Part shown: positions 29,044-38,299 of the stretch, piece after piece
How positions within the stretch are numbered: position 1 is the first letter of the stretch
How the letters are laid out: each line of letters begins with the position of its first letter
Notes under the pieces: generated by a model
The model's input: the letters and a program-made list of their open reading frames with translations, nothing else
Databases searched by the model: none
Told to the model about the DNA's origin: nothing
Made by a program: the position numbers and the translations under genes
Origin: Microvirga lenta
GTDB lineage: Bacteria > Pseudomonadota > Alphaproteobacteria > Rhizobiales > Beijerinckiaceae
Reading direction: 5' to 3'
Assembly: GCF_020532555.1 (NCBI RefSeq)
Contig: NZ_JAJBBR010000009.1
Location: forward strand, 124,001 to 188,000
Length of the DNA: 64,000 bases

Positions 29044-29778
29044 ATGATGAACCCCATCATCATCCTCGTCGAGCCCCAGCTGGCCGAAAACATCGGCATG
29101 GTCGCCCGCGCCATGGCGAATTTCGGCCTGTCGGAGTTGCGCCTCGTGTCGCCCCGCAACGGCTGGCCGAAGAAGGGCGCCCATTCGGCGGCGTCGGGCG
29201 CGGTCCACGTGCTGGAAGGCGCCAAGCTCTACGACACCGCCCGTGAGGCCATCGCCGACCTGAACTACGTCTTCGCGACCACTGCCCGGGAGCGGGGGCA
29301 GATGAAGCGGGTCTTCGCACCGGAAGCCGCCATGGCCGAGACCAGGGCGAGGATCGGGGCGGGGCAGGGGGTCGGCATCCTGTTCGGGCGCGAGCGGACG
29401 GGGCTCGAGAACGACGAGATCTCTCTGGCGGATGCCATCGTCACCTTCCCGGTCGATCCGAAATTCTCGTCCCTCAACCTGGCGCAGGCCGTGCTTCTCA
29501 TGTCCTACGAATGGCAGAGGGCCAGGACCGGCGGCGCGCTGCCCTTCACGGGCGAGAGACTCTCTCCCCCTGCAAAGCGGGAGATGGTGGTCTCCTTCTT
29601 CGACTATCTCGAAGCCGAGCTCGAGGCGGTGAACTTTTACCCGGCGGACAAGAAGCCGATCATGGCCCGGAACATGCGGGACATGTTCCACCGGCTCGAG
29701 ATGAGCGAGCAGGACGTGCGCACGCTCCGTGGGGCGATTCGTGCCCTTGCCGAAGGACGCAGATTGAGAAAGCCTTAA
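29044..29778 (+). CDS. trmJ: tRNA/rRNA 2'-O-methyltransferase, TrmJ type
   Basis: A 244-residue SPOUT-fold methyltransferase of the TrmH/TrmJ family, which methylates the ribose of position 32 in tRNAs using S-adenosylmethionine. Motifs: ILVEPQLAENIGMVARAMANFG at the N-terminus (family motif 1, split by the N-x-G-x-x-R core), ILFGRERTGLENDEI near 118 (motif 2) and SLNLAQAVLLMSYE near 143 (motif 3). The C-terminal extension of about 80 residues is typical of TrmJ. Two adjacent ATGs (29044, 29047) are possible starts. Confidence 0.88.
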   Translation: MMNPIIILVEPQLAENIGMVARAMANFGLSELRLVSPRNGWPKKGAHSAASGAVHVLEGAKLYDTAREAIADLNYVFATTARERGQMKRVFAPEAAMAETRARIGAGQGVGILFGRERTGLENDEISLADAIVTFPVDPKFSSLNLAQAVLLMSYEWQRARTGGALPFTGERLSPPAKREMVVSFFDYLEAELEAVNFYPADKKPIMARNMRDMFHRLEMSEQDVRTLRGAIRALAEGRRLRKP

Positions 29779-29841
29779 AGATCTTCTGATTTAATGTTGC
29801 CGAGTGCATCCTGCGCTTGGCCTTTAGACCCGAGATCGTTC

Positions 29842-31041
29842 ATGCGCCGTCCGCTGACCACCCTCGTCCTCCTGGGTTCGTGCCTCGCTGCTCCGTGGGC
29901 GCAGGCGGCGACCCCGCCGAAGCAGCCGGAGAAGGGGCCCGGCGGAGCGGATTACGCCGTTTCCCAGGTAACGAAGCGGGCGGTGGGCACAGCGAGCGCG
30001 GGCACCTTCGTGTTCCATGGGGCGGGTGCGCCCGCCGAGCCCCGGCCGGTCGTGGTCTTCTTCCATTCCTGGGGAGCGGCGAACCCGGCCCTCTACGGCG
30101 GCTGGATCGATCACCTCGCCCGCAAGGGTCACCTCGTCCTCTTCCCGCGCTTCCAGGAGGTGAACCGCTCCCGTCCCGCCGATGCCTCGGCGCTGGCGGC
30201 GAGCCTGATCGGGAGCGCCCTGGAGGCTCTCGCTTCCGACCCGGAGGCGAAGCCGGATCCGAACCGCGTGGCCTTCATCGGGCATTCGGCCGGCGTGCCC
30301 ATCGCGCTCAACGTGGCGGCGGGGGCGAAGGCGGGTGCGCTGCCCGAGCCGAAGCTCATCTTCGGCGTGATGCCGGGCGGCATCGCCTCCACCGAGAAGG
30401 ACAGGGGCATCATGCTCCAGGACCTGTCCGCCATCGACGCCTCGACCTTGATCGTCACCATGAGCGGCGACCGGGACTATCTGCCCAGCGACCGGGCTTC
30501 CCGCCGGATCCTGCAGGCGGCCTCGGCCGTTCCGGCGACGCGCAAGCTGTTCATGCGCGCGAGCTCCGACGACCACGGCTACCCGGCCCTTACCGCGACC
30601 CTGGCCTCGCCGGGCTCGCCCAAGTCCGACTACGACGCCGCTTCCATCAAGCTGCCCCCCGATCCGCCGCGCGACCCCAAGCAGAAGAGCACCTGGCGCT
30701 GGAGCGCCGACATGGCGCTGACCGGCCCGCAGACGATCCTGACCCAGCAGCTCGGCAACAACGGCACCGACACGCTGGATTTCCTCGCCTTCTGGAAGAC
30801 CTTCGACATGGCCGCCGAGGCGGCCTTCTCGGGCAAGGATGCCGCCGCCCTGCGGCGCGATCCGAAATTCGTCGACATGGGCTCCTGGAGCGACGGATGG
30901 CCCGTGCGCCGCCTCTCGGCCGAGATGCCGAAGGTGGAGGGGCAGGAGGAGAAGCCGGAACGGGGCCCGCGCCGGCGCCTCAATCTGGTGCCGACGGAAA
31001 CCAAGCAGAGCTTTTCCGAGTTCATGAACCGGCGCTCATAA
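29842..31041 (+). CDS. Exported alpha/beta hydrolase
   Basis: A 399-residue predicted periplasmic hydrolase. The signal peptide ends near AQAAT. The hydrolase fold shows VVVFFHSWGA (oxyanion region, near 72), the nucleophile elbow FIGHSAGVPIAL (near 142) and SSDDHGYPAL as the likely histidine segment near 237; an aspartate in MSGDRDYLPSD (near 207) completes a plausible triad. A C-terminal extension of about 130 residues has no recognised domain. Substrate is unknown; chlorophyllase or dienelactone hydrolase-like proteins have similar layouts. Confidence 0.7.
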   Translation: MRRPLTTLVLLGSCLAAPWAQAATPPKQPEKGPGGADYAVSQVTKRAVGTASAGTFVFHGAGAPAEPRPVVVFFHSWGAANPALYGGWIDHLARKGHLVLFPRFQEVNRSRPADASALAASLIGSALEALASDPEAKPDPNRVAFIGHSAGVPIALNVAAGAKAGALPEPKLIFGVMPGGIASTEKDRGIMLQDLSAIDASTLIVTMSGDRDYLPSDRASRRILQAASAVPATRKLFMRASSDDHGYPALTATLASPGSPKSDYDAASIKLPPDPPRDPKQKSTWRWSADMALTGPQTILTQQLGNNGTDTLDFLAFWKTFDMAAEAAFSGKDAAALRRDPKFVDMGSWSDGWPVRRLSAEMPKVEGQEEKPERGPRRRLNLVPTETKQSFSEFMNRRS

Positions 31042-31071
31042 ATCAAAGAAGCGGGACGGGGGCTTGCCCTG

Positions 31072-31944
31072 ATGCTTTTCAATCTTCTTGCGGGAACGAC
31101 CCACAGCCCTGCCGTCATGCCGTCTCCGGTGCCAACCATCCTCCTCTTCGATTCCGGCCTCGGGGGCCTGACGGTCTTTGCCGAGGTGCTGAAGGCGCGG
31201 CCCGATGCCCGCTTCGTCTATGCGGCGGACGATGCCGCCTTCCCCTATGGACGCCTGAGCGAGCAGGCCCTGGTGGCCCGCGTTCTCGCCGTGATGGACC
31301 GGCTGATCGGGCTCTACGATCCCGAGCTGGTGGTGATCGCCTGCAACACGGCCTCGACCCTCGTGCTGCCGCATCTGCGGGCGCGCTTCGCCACGCCTTT
31401 CGTCGGCACGGTTCCGGCCATCAAGCCGGCGGCGCTTGCGACCCGGTCCGGCCATGTCACCGTCCTCGCGACGCCCGGAACCGTGGCCCGGGACTACACC
31501 CGCGACCTGATCGAGACCTATGCCGCCGGCTGCCGGGTGAAGCTCGTCGGCTCCCGCAGGCTGGCCGGCTTCGCCGAAGCCGAGCTTGCCGGCGCTCCCG
31601 TCTCCGACGAGGAGCTGCTGGAGGAGCTCGCGCCCTGCTTCGTGGAGGACGAGGCGGGGCGGACCGACGTGATCGCGCTCGGATGCACCCATTATCCGCT
31701 GCTTCTGTCCCGCTTCGAGAAGCTGGCCCGCTGGCCCGTGACATGGATCGATCCGGCCCCCGCCATCGCCCGGCGCGTGGTGCAGCTCATCGGAGGCCCG
31801 GTGCCCGGCCACGAGGCCGACGAGGGCGAGGCGCTGGCGGTCTTCACGGGCGGGGCGGGGATCACGGCGCCCCTGCGCGACGCCCTGCATCGGAAGGGAC
31901 TGCCGCTGGTGGCGGTCGAGGACATGCCGCTGCTGCAGGGCTGA
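31072..31944 (+). CDS. murI: Glutamate racemase
   Basis: A 290-residue cofactor-independent racemase producing D-glutamate for peptidoglycan. Both catalytic cysteines are present, in VVIACNTASTLV and IALGCTHYPLL, and the N-terminal signature LLFDSGLGGLTV is clear. DAAFPYG is also a family block. The start could be 31072 or the ATG at 31117, which would remove a 15-residue extension; the SD evidence is weak for both. Confidence 0.95.
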   Translation: MLFNLLAGTTHSPAVMPSPVPTILLFDSGLGGLTVFAEVLKARPDARFVYAADDAAFPYGRLSEQALVARVLAVMDRLIGLYDPELVVIACNTASTLVLPHLRARFATPFVGTVPAIKPAALATRSGHVTVLATPGTVARDYTRDLIETYAAGCRVKLVGSRRLAGFAEAELAGAPVSDEELLEELAPCFVEDEAGRTDVIALGCTHYPLLLSRFEKLARWPVTWIDPAPAIARRVVQLIGGPVPGHEADEGEALAVFTGGAGITAPLRDALHRKGLPLVAVEDMPLLQG

Positions 31945-31956
31945 GGCGCTTCCCGA

Positions 31957-31985
31957 TTGACTTTCCCGCTCCTTTCCCCTAGAAG
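31957..31985 (+). promoter_or_regulatory. Putative rpsD promoter
   Basis: TTGACT (31957-31962) and TAGAAG (31980-31985) at 17-base spacing, about 175 bases before the rpsD start. This would give a leader RNA of roughly 165 bases that contains a GCGTAA/TTACGC hairpin at 32014-32029. Confidence 0.45.
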
Positions 31986-32060
31986 CCACCCGTTCGCGCG
32001 GTCCTCAGGGGCCGCGTAACTTTTTACGCACCCGTGGCCCGGCTCCGGTCGGCCTGTCGT

Positions 32061-32104
32061 CCCGTCCCTCGAGACGGCCCCTTGGGCCTCCTCGGGATGA
32101 GGGG
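32061..32104. repeat. REP-like imperfect palindrome in the rpsD leader
   Basis: The stretch CCTCGAGACGGCCCC then TTGGGCCTCCTCGGGATGAGG has partial dyad symmetry and strongly resembles the 'TCGAGACG...CTCAGGATGAGG' intergenic repeats common in Methylobacterium and Bradyrhizobium relatives. This assignment is from memory of that pattern. Confidence 0.45.
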
Positions 32105-32158
32105 AAGAGGAGGGCGCGTTCCTCGAAAACCGTTCGCTTTACCAAGAGGAATCGCGAG

Positions 32159-32776
32159 ATGTCGAAGCGCATTCAGGCCAAGCACAAGCTTGACCGCCGC
32201 ATGGGCCAGAATATCTGGGGCCGCCCGAAGAGCCCCGTGAACCGCCGCGAATACGGCCCCGGCCAGCACGGCCAGCGCCGCAAGGGCAAGCTCTCCGACT
32301 TCGGCACGCAGCTGCGCGCCAAGCAGAAGCTCAAGGGCTACTACGCCAACATCACCGAGAAGCAGTTCCGCCGCTACTACGCCGAGGCGATCCGCCTCAA
32401 GGGCGACTCGGGCGAGAACCTCGTCGGTCTGCTCGAGCGCCGTCTCGACGCCGTCGTGTACCGGGCGAAGTTCGTCGCGACCCCGTTCGCCGCGCGCCAG
32501 TTCGTCAACCACGGTCACGTGAAGGTCAACGGCCGCCGCGTCAACATCCCGAGCTACCTCGTGAAGCCCGGCGATGTGATCGAGGTCAAGGAAAAGTCGA
32601 AGCAGCTCGAGGTCGTCGTCGTGGCGTCCCAGCTCGCCGAGCGTGACGTTCCGGACTACATCGAGGTCGATCACTCCAAGATGACGGCCCGCATCACCCG
32701 CATTCCGACCCTCTCCGAGGTGCCTTATGCGGTTCAGATGGAGCCGAACCTCGTGATCGAGTTCTATTCGCGCTAA
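32159..32776 (+). CDS. rpsD: 30S ribosomal protein S4
   Basis: A 205-residue S4, a primary 16S rRNA-binding protein and, in many bacteria, a translational repressor. The N-terminus [16 protein letters not shown] lacks the zinc cysteines found in some S4 proteins, so it is the zinc-free form. The S4 RNA-binding domain (about residues 94-155) contains [20 protein letters not shown] (near 95-114) and [18 protein letters not shown]. The gene is alone rather than in the alpha operon, as usual in alphaproteobacteria. AAGAGGAA precedes the ATG and a terminator follows. Confidence 0.98.
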   Translation: MSKRIQAKHKLDRRMGQNIWGRPKSPVNRREYGPGQHGQRRKGKLSDFGTQLRAKQKLKGYYANITEKQFRRYYAEAIRLKGDSGENLVGLLERRLDAVVYRAKFVATPFAARQFVNHGHVKVNGRRVNIPSYLVKPGDVIEVKEKSKQLEVVVVASQLAERDVPDYIEVDHSKMTARITRIPTLSEVPYAVQMEPNLVIEFYSR

Positions 32777-32797
32777 TCGCCGCGATTTCGAGACAGC

Positions 32798-32827
32798 AAA
32801 AAGGCCGCCCTTCGGGGCGGCCTTTTT
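32798..32827. terminator. Bidirectional intrinsic terminator between rpsD and the LTXXQ gene
   Basis: GGCCGCCC and GGGCGGCC pair around a TTCG tetraloop, with five A residues before and five T residues after, so it can stop transcription from both converging genes. Confidence 0.92.
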
Positions 32828-32842
32828 CTTTCTGCATCCGGC

Positions 32843-33496
32843 TTACTGCTGATTCTGGGGCTGGGCCGGAGCCTGCTGCTGATCGCCGCCGCCCTGCCGC
32901 TGCATCATGCCCGGGCCGCGATGCATCATGCCATGGCCCTGGTGCATACCCATCCGGGCATGGTCCCTGCCGTGGTGGCGTCCACCATGATGGCCGCGCC
33001 AGCCCATGCCGCCGACGGCCGTGCGCAGGAGGCGCGGAGCAACCCGCTTCTGGTCGTCGTTGAACGAGTTCCAGAGGGGCCGCATGGCGGTCGCCAGGGC
33101 GCTCGTGCGCTGGGCCCGCTCGGTCATCATCGTGCCGCGCCGTTCGAGCCGCTGCATGAAGTCCATTTCCTGCCGGTCCTGGCCGCGCATGCTGCGGCGC
33201 TGCTCCATGCGGGTGAAGCGCTCGTTGGCGTTGGAGCGGATTGCATCCTCCACCGGCTGCCAGAGGCGCTCCTGCTCGGGGGTGAGTCTCAAGCCTGCCT
33301 TGATGCCGGCGATGCGAGCGTCGACAAAGCGGTTGAAATCGTCCTGCGACATGCCGCGGCGCTCGGGGCGCGTCGTGTTCTCCTGAGCCGTTCCCGGACC
33401 TGCCGGGTTGGCAGGGGCGGTTCCCTGGGCCAGGGCGAAGGTGCCCGTGCCGGCCATGAGGGCCGCGGCGGCGAGGATGGCAATCTTCTTCTTCAT
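32843..33496 (-). CDS. Periplasmic LTXXQ (Spy/CpxP-like) protein
   Basis: A 217-residue exported protein with a signal peptide ending near ALAQG. The core is helical and contains LRLTPEQERLW, the LTxxQ-family motif of Spy and CpxP periplasmic chaperones. Further helices with RMEQRR and MQRLERRG follow. The C-terminus (about 165-217) is rich in His, Gly, Met and Gln (GHHGGRHHGRDHARMG, MHRGPGMMQRQGGG), which could bind metals. The ATG at 33496 has the Shine-Dalgarno AAGGAGAT. The His/Met tail hints at a metal-stress role, but this is inference. Confidence 0.75.
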   Translation of the reverse strand: MKKKIAILAAAALMAGTGTFALAQGTAPANPAGPGTAQENTTRPERRGMSQDDFNRFVDARIAGIKAGLRLTPEQERLWQPVEDAIRSNANERFTRMEQRRSMRGQDRQEMDFMQRLERRGTMMTERAQRTSALATAMRPLWNSFNDDQKRVAPRLLRTAVGGMGWRGHHGGRHHGRDHARMGMHQGHGMMHRGPGMMQRQGGGDQQQAPAQPQNQQ

Positions 33497-33716
33497 TTCA
33501 ATCTCCTTCGTGAAGTCGATACGGAGGAGATTGGGGCTTGGCCGCTCACGCCCAAGTGACCGCAACATGAACTTTTCGTCATGTTGGGGCGCGGCCGGGC
33601 CCTTCTCGCGTGGATCTCAGGGTGGATGAGGGCGCCGGAAGCGCCGGTCCGATCTCCTCCCCGCACGGGGGAAACGGCGCTGCGCTGTCAGAGGCAATCC
33701 GCAGACGGCATGTCCC

Positions 33717-34268
33717 TCACAGCCGCTTGAGGAACCCCGCGAAGCGCATCAGGCCCTCGGGCCAGGGACCGTGGCCGCTGTCGGTGTTGATATGTCCCGC
33801 GTCGCCCGCATCCACGATGGCGGAGCCCCAGGAATAGGCGATGTCCTCCGCCTTCTCGTACTCGCCGAAAGGGTCGGTCCGGCTCATCACCAGCACGGAC
33901 GGGAAGGGCAGGGGATCGCGCGGGATCGGCGCGAAGCTCCGGTCGATGGCGGGGATGAAATCCGGCCGCTCCACATCGGGCAGGCCCACCAGGAAGGCGC
34001 CCTGCACCTTGCCGGTCTTGAGCAGCGGGGCCGCATGCGCGATCGCGATGACGCCGAGGCTGTGGCCGACCAGGACCACGGGTTTCCTGGCCTTCTCCAC
34101 GTCGCGGACGATCCGCCCGATCCAGGCCTCCTTGTCGGGGGCGTCCCAGCTTTCCTGCTCGATCCGGCGCGCGGTCGAGAGCTGCCGCTCCCAGCGGCTC
34201 TGCCAGTGGTCCACGCCGGAATTCTCGTATCCGGGAACGATGAGGATGTCGCAATCGGAGGTTTTCAT
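33717..34268 (-). CDS. RBBP9/YdeN family serine hydrolase
   Basis: A 183-residue small alpha/beta hydrolase. ILIVPGYENSGVDHWQS at the N-terminus and the nucleophile elbow VLVGHSLGVIAIAH near 70 are diagnostic of the RBBP9/YdeN family; SRTDPFGEY (near 133) supplies the acidic residue and DAGHINTDSGHGPW (near 158) the histidine. The start at 34268 fits family length; the frame is open much further upstream only by chance. The substrate is unknown. Confidence 0.88.
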   Translation of the reverse strand: MKTSDCDILIVPGYENSGVDHWQSRWERQLSTARRIEQESWDAPDKEAWIGRIVRDVEKARKPVVLVGHSLGVIAIAHAAPLLKTGKVQGAFLVGLPDVERPDFIPAIDRSFAPIPRDPLPFPSVLVMSRTDPFGEYEKAEDIAYSWGSAIVDAGDAGHINTDSGHGPWPEGLMRFAGFLKRL

Positions 34269-34300
34269 GGGATCCGAGTTAAACGTCCGCTCCGCTCGGT

Positions 34301-35551
34301 TCAAGCGGTCTGCTTCATTTCCGTCTCCTCGGCCATCCTCAGCGCCGCCTCCCGCTCGGCGATGTAGTCGCGGGTCAGGGGCACCACGTCGTTGCGCCGC
34401 GCGAGCTGGATCTGGAACACCACCGCGTCCTGGAAGCGGAAGGCGGATTCCGACATGGCGAGATAGCACTCCCACATGCGGCAGAAGCGTTCGTCGTAGA
34501 GGCGCAGGACCTCCTCGCGATGAGCCGTGAATCGCTCCCGCCAGGCCTTCAGGGTGAGGGCGTAGTGCAGGCGCAGCACCTCGACATCCGTCACCACGAG
34601 CCCGGCCCGCTCCACCGACGGCATGATTTCCGACAGGATCGGCAGATGCCCGCCGGGAAAGATGTACTTGGTGATCCAGGGATTCGTGGGATAGGGCGGT
34701 CCCGAGCGGCCGATGGTGTGGAGGAGCATGACGCCGTCCTCCTTCAGGAGCTGCCGGCAGGTCCGGAAATAATCGTCGTAGGACGGCGGGCCCACATGCT
34801 CGAACATGCCCACCGAGACGATGCGGTCGAAGGTGCCTTTCGTTTCCCGATAGTCCTCGAGCTCGAAATGGACCCGGCCCAGGAGCCCGGCCGCCGCCGC
34901 CCGCTTGCGGGAGACGTCGAGCTGTTCCTCCGACAGGGTCACGCCCCTGACGGCGCCGGCTCCCGCGATCTGCGCCAGATAGAGGCCCATGCCGCCCCAG
35001 CCCGAGCCGATGTCGAGAACGCTCTGGCCCTGCTCCACCAGGAGCTTCGCGGCGATGTGCCGTTTCTTGGCCAGCTGCGCCTCTTCGAGGCTCGCATCCG
35101 GGTGGTCGAAATAGGCGCAGGAATACTGCCGGTCGCTGTCGAGGAAGAGGGCGTAGAGCCGGCCGTCGAGATCGTAGTGGTGGGCGACGTTGCGCTTGGA
35201 TTTCACCGCATCGTTCTCGCTGCGACGCTTCATCCAGGCCCTGATCTTCCTGAGGCGGTGGAAGGGAAGCTCGTCGAGCTCGCCATGGGTGTCCTGGAGG
35301 AGAAGCTGGAGCAGGTCGTAGATCGTGCCCTTCTCGATCACGAGCCGCCCTTCCATGAAGAGCTCGCCCAGCTTCAATTCCGGATGCAGGCACAGGGCCA
35401 TCTGGGCGGCAGGGTCCGTGAAGCGGATCGCGACCCGCGGCTCGCCGCCGTCGCCGAAGGTCATGTGCGACCCTCCGGCGGTCGTCATTTCGAGCGTGCC
35501 GCGCTTCACCGCACGGGTGAAGGCGGTAGCGAGAAGTTTCTCCGACAACAT
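34301..35551 (-). CDS. cfa: Cyclopropane-fatty-acyl-phospholipid synthase family methyltransferase
   Basis: A 416-residue SAM-dependent enzyme that adds a methylene group to unsaturated phospholipid acyl chains. The catalytic domain opens with NVAHHYDLDGRLYALFLD near 118, then SCAYFDHPDASLEEAQ, the SAM loop VLDIGSGWGGMG near 167 and FDRIVSVGMFEHVG near 230; IFPGGHLPILSE is the characteristic later block. Length is slightly above the E. coli enzyme. The ATG at 35551 is preferred to a TTG two codons earlier. It precedes the RBBP9-like hydrolase on the same strand. Confidence 0.9.
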   Translation of the reverse strand: MLSEKLLATAFTRAVKRGTLEMTTAGGSHMTFGDGGEPRVAIRFTDPAAQMALCLHPELKLGELFMEGRLVIEKGTIYDLLQLLLQDTHGELDELPFHRLRKIRAWMKRRSENDAVKSKRNVAHHYDLDGRLYALFLDSDRQYSCAYFDHPDASLEEAQLAKKRHIAAKLLVEQGQSVLDIGSGWGGMGLYLAQIAGAGAVRGVTLSEEQLDVSRKRAAAAGLLGRVHFELEDYRETKGTFDRIVSVGMFEHVGPPSYDDYFRTCRQLLKEDGVMLLHTIGRSGPPYPTNPWITKYIFPGGHLPILSEIMPSVERAGLVVTDVEVLRLHYALTLKAWRERFTAHREEVLRLYDERFCRMWECYLAMSESAFRFQDAVVFQIQLARRNDVVPLTRDYIAEREAALRMAEETEMKQTA

Positions 35552-35702
35552 GGTCAAATCCCCGTGCCGTTGATCTCCTGATGGGTATTGTTACCCATTG
35601 GAAAGATATTTCCAGCCCCGATGCCGTTCAAGCTTTGCGGTGAATGCGGGGCAGGGCCGTTCTCTCCTTGAAAAGCCGCGCTTGGCGGGTTGAGCCGCCG
35701 CC

Positions 35703-35733
35703 AAAAAGAAAATGGCCGGCTTGGGCCGGCCAT
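35703..35733 (-). terminator. Intrinsic terminator after purB
   Basis: On the minus strand ATGGCCGGC and GCCGGCCAT pair around a four-base loop and run into TTTTCTTTTT. It lies 38 bases after the purB stop. Confidence 0.88.
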
Positions 35734-35770
35734 GGTGGGATGGTGCTTTCGGCCGCGAAGCGGCCTGTCG

Positions 35771-37078
35771 TCAGCTTGCGCCGAAGACCCGGGTGAAGAT
35801 CGTGTCCACGTGCTTGTAGTGGTAGCCCAGGTCGAAGCAGGCCTCGATCTCGTCCGGCGCGAGATAGCCGGTCACGTCCTTGTCCGCCTTCAGCAGGGTC
35901 AGGAAGTCGCCTTCGCCGCGCCAGACCGGCATGGCGTTGCGCTGGACGAGGCGGTAGGCGTCCTCGCGCGAGGCTCCCTTCTGGGTGAGGGCCAGCAGGA
36001 CGCGCTGCGAATGGACGAGGCCGCCGAGGCGGTCCAGGTTCTTCTGCATGTTCTCCGGATAGACCACGAGCTTGTCGATCACGCTGGTCAGCCGGGCGAG
36101 GGCGAAGTCCAGGGTCACGGTGGCATCGGGGCCGATCATGCGCTCGACGGAGGAATGCGAGATGTCCCGCTCGTGCCAGAGAGCCACGTTCTCCATGGCC
36201 GGCATCGCATAGGCGCGGACCATGCGGGCGAGGCCCGTGAGGTTCTCGGTCAGCACCGGGTTGCGCTTGTGCGGCATGGCCGAGGAGCCCTTCTGGCCGG
36301 CGGAGAAATACTCCTCGGCTTCCAGGACCTCGCTGCGCTGCAGGTGACGGATCTCGACGGCGAGACGCTCGATGGAGGAGGCGACCACGCCCAAAGTCGC
36401 GAAGTACATGGCGTGCCGGTCGCGGGGAATGACCTGGGTCGAGACCGGCTCGACCGAAAGGCCCATCTGCTCGGCCACGTATTCCTCTACGCTCGGATCG
36501 ATATTGGCGAAGGTGCCGACCGCGCCGGAGATGGCGCAGGTGGCGACCTCGCGCTGGGCTTCGATGAGGCGCACCTTGCAGCGCTCGAACTCCGCATAGG
36601 CCTGGGCGAGCTTGAGGCCGAAGGTGGTGGGCTCCGCGTGGATGCCGTGCGAGCGGCCGATGGTCGGCGTCATCTTGTGCTCGAGGGCGCGGCGCTTGAT
36701 GGCGGCGAGAAGCTCGTCCATGTCGCGCAGGAGCAGGTCGGTCGCGCGCACGAGCTGCACGTTGAAGGTGGTGTCGAGCACGTCCGACGAGGTCATGCCC
36801 TGGTGGACGAAGCGGGCCTCGGGGCCGACGATCTCGGCGAGGTGGGTCAGGAAGGCGATGACGTCGTGCTTCACCTCGCGCTCGATGGAGTCGATGCGCT
36901 CCACGTCGAAGGTGGCCTTGGAGCCCTTCTCCCACACAATCTCGGCCGCCTCCTTGGGCACGACGCCGAGATTGGCGAGCGCCGTGGTGGCATGGGCCTC
37001 GATCTCGAACCAGATGCGGAACTTGGTTTCCGGGGACCAGATGGCGACCATCTCGGGGCGGCTGTAGCGGGGGATCAC
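35771..37078 (-). CDS. purB: Adenylosuccinate lyase
   Basis: A 435-residue fumarase/aspartase-superfamily enzyme acting twice in purine synthesis, on SAICAR and on adenylosuccinate. The superfamily signature GSSAMPHKRNP lies near residue 262, with the catalytic serine loop; FVHQGMTSSDVLDT near 88 and IGRSHGIHAEPTTFG near 140 are the other active-site blocks. Length and start MIPRYSRPEM match alphaproteobacterial PurB. Confidence 0.97.
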   Translation of the reverse strand: MIPRYSRPEMVAIWSPETKFRIWFEIEAHATTALANLGVVPKEAAEIVWEKGSKATFDVERIDSIEREVKHDVIAFLTHLAEIVGPEARFVHQGMTSSDVLDTTFNVQLVRATDLLLRDMDELLAAIKRRALEHKMTPTIGRSHGIHAEPTTFGLKLAQAYAEFERCKVRLIEAQREVATCAISGAVGTFANIDPSVEEYVAEQMGLSVEPVSTQVIPRDRHAMYFATLGVVASSIERLAVEIRHLQRSEVLEAEEYFSAGQKGSSAMPHKRNPVLTENLTGLARMVRAYAMPAMENVALWHERDISHSSVERMIGPDATVTLDFALARLTSVIDKLVVYPENMQKNLDRLGGLVHSQRVLLALTQKGASREDAYRLVQRNAMPVWRGEGDFLTLLKADKDVTGYLAPDEIEACFDLGYHYKHVDTIFTRVFGAS

Positions 37079-37204
37079 GTGTCTTCTCCTACGGGCGGGG
37101 CGCAGCGCGGACCGGCTTCGACGATGAGGTGATCGCTATTGGATGACAGGGGCGAAGACAAGCCTCGTGCGCGCCGAATGGCCCCGCGCTCCGCGCAGGC
37201 GACG

Positions 37205-37837
37205 CTAGGCGCGCAGTTCCTTCACCCCGTCGACCACGAGCTTCGCGCCGATGGCTCCGAAGACCAGGCCGAAGCTGCCCTCGATCGCCCGGAAGAAGCG
37301 GGCATAGGCGCGCATGACGATTCCGGTCGAGAAAAGCAGCGCATAGGTGCCGTAGATGACCATGGCCGATGCCGAGGCACCGAGCCCGATGGCCAGGAAC
37401 CCGAGGACGGACAGGCCGGAGGAGGCGAGATACATGGAGATCGCCACCCACATGAGCGCGGCCTTCGGATTGGTCAGGACGACCAGCAGGCCCCGCAGAT
37501 AGGCCGCTCGTCCGCCCGTCCTCACGCTCGCGGCGACACGGCCGCCCGGGGAGCGGGTGAGGGCGGCGCGCACGGCCTTCAGGCCGAGATAGATCAGGTA
37601 GCCGCCGCCGATGAAGCGCATGGCCGTGATCGCCTGCGGAAAGGCGTCGAGAAGGGCTCCCACGCCCGAGGCGAAGAGGGTGGCCCAGAGGAAGACACCC
37701 GTCGCGATTCCCGCGGCCGTGGCGATGCCGGGGGCGCGACCGCTCCCGAGGGAGGCCGACGACACGGCCATCATGTTCGGCCCCGGCGAGACCTGGGCCA
37801 GGAAAATGCCGAGGAAGACGGGGGCGATGTCGAGCAT
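37205..37837 (-). CDS. LysE/RhtB family amino acid exporter
   Basis: A 210-residue membrane protein with about six hydrophobic helices. The N-terminal signature FLAQVSPGPNMMAV is diagnostic of LysE/RhtB efflux proteins, and LTNPKAALMWVAI near 120 is the second conserved block. The amino acid exported cannot be predicted. It follows purB divergently placed genes as a single gene. Confidence 0.9.
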   Translation of the reverse strand: MLDIAPVFLGIFLAQVSPGPNMMAVSSASLGSGRAPGIATAAGIATGVFLWATLFASGVGALLDAFPQAITAMRFIGGGYLIYLGLKAVRAALTRSPGGRVAASVRTGGRAAYLRGLLVVLTNPKAALMWVAISMYLASSGLSVLGFLAIGLGASASAMVIYGTYALLFSTGIVMRAYARFFRAIEGSFGLVFGAIGAKLVVDGVKELRA

Positions 37838-37988
37838 GGGAGGTCTCTTGCGGCTGAGGAGCGCGTTCGGACAGCTTAGACGATCATGCCGCGAACCGAC
37901 ACCCCCGGCGCTTCGGCACGTTTCGGATGCGGGAGCAGGTTTGCCCGTGGAGCGAGGAACATACCACCGAGCAAGGAAGTTAAGCCGG

Positions 37989-38282
37989 ATGCCTCGATAT
38001 TACCGCCACATCCGGCAGGGCGATCAGCTTATCGAAGACCCTGACGGGATCGAGTTGCCCGACCTCGCCCGCGCCCGGGCCGAGGCTCTCGCGGGCATCC
38101 GGGATATTCTGGCCGAAGCAATCAAACGCGGTGCCGACGATTCCCTGGACGATGCCGTCGTGATTGCGGACGAAACCGGCCGTGAGCTGATGACGGTCCC
38201 GTTCATCGAGGCTCTGCCGCAGCGTCTGTACGAGGCAATCCTGGCATCCGGCTCCAAAGCGGGATCCGACACCAATCCGTAA
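37989..38282 (+). CDS. DUF6894 family protein
   Basis: A 97-residue soluble protein starting MPRYYRHIRQGDQLIEDPDG. The pattern of an N-terminal YYxHI strand, DPDGIELPDL, ARAEALAGIRDILAEAI and VVIADETGRELMTVPF is the DUF6894 family, abundant in Hyphomicrobiales but of unknown function. AAGGAA lies ahead of the ATG. A Crp-type regulator follows 17 bases later, so the two are probably cotranscribed. Confidence 0.8.
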   Translation: MPRYYRHIRQGDQLIEDPDGIELPDLARARAEALAGIRDILAEAIKRGADDSLDDAVVIADETGRELMTVPFIEALPQRLYEAILASGSKAGSDTNP

Positions 38283-38299
38283 GCGGGAGGAGCGGGCGC

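Noticed and set aside
33717..35393. Apparent fusion frame reaching from the RBBP9-like hydrolase into the cfa region
   Set aside because: The upstream part is an out-of-frame reading of cfa; the hydrolase has its own start at 34268.
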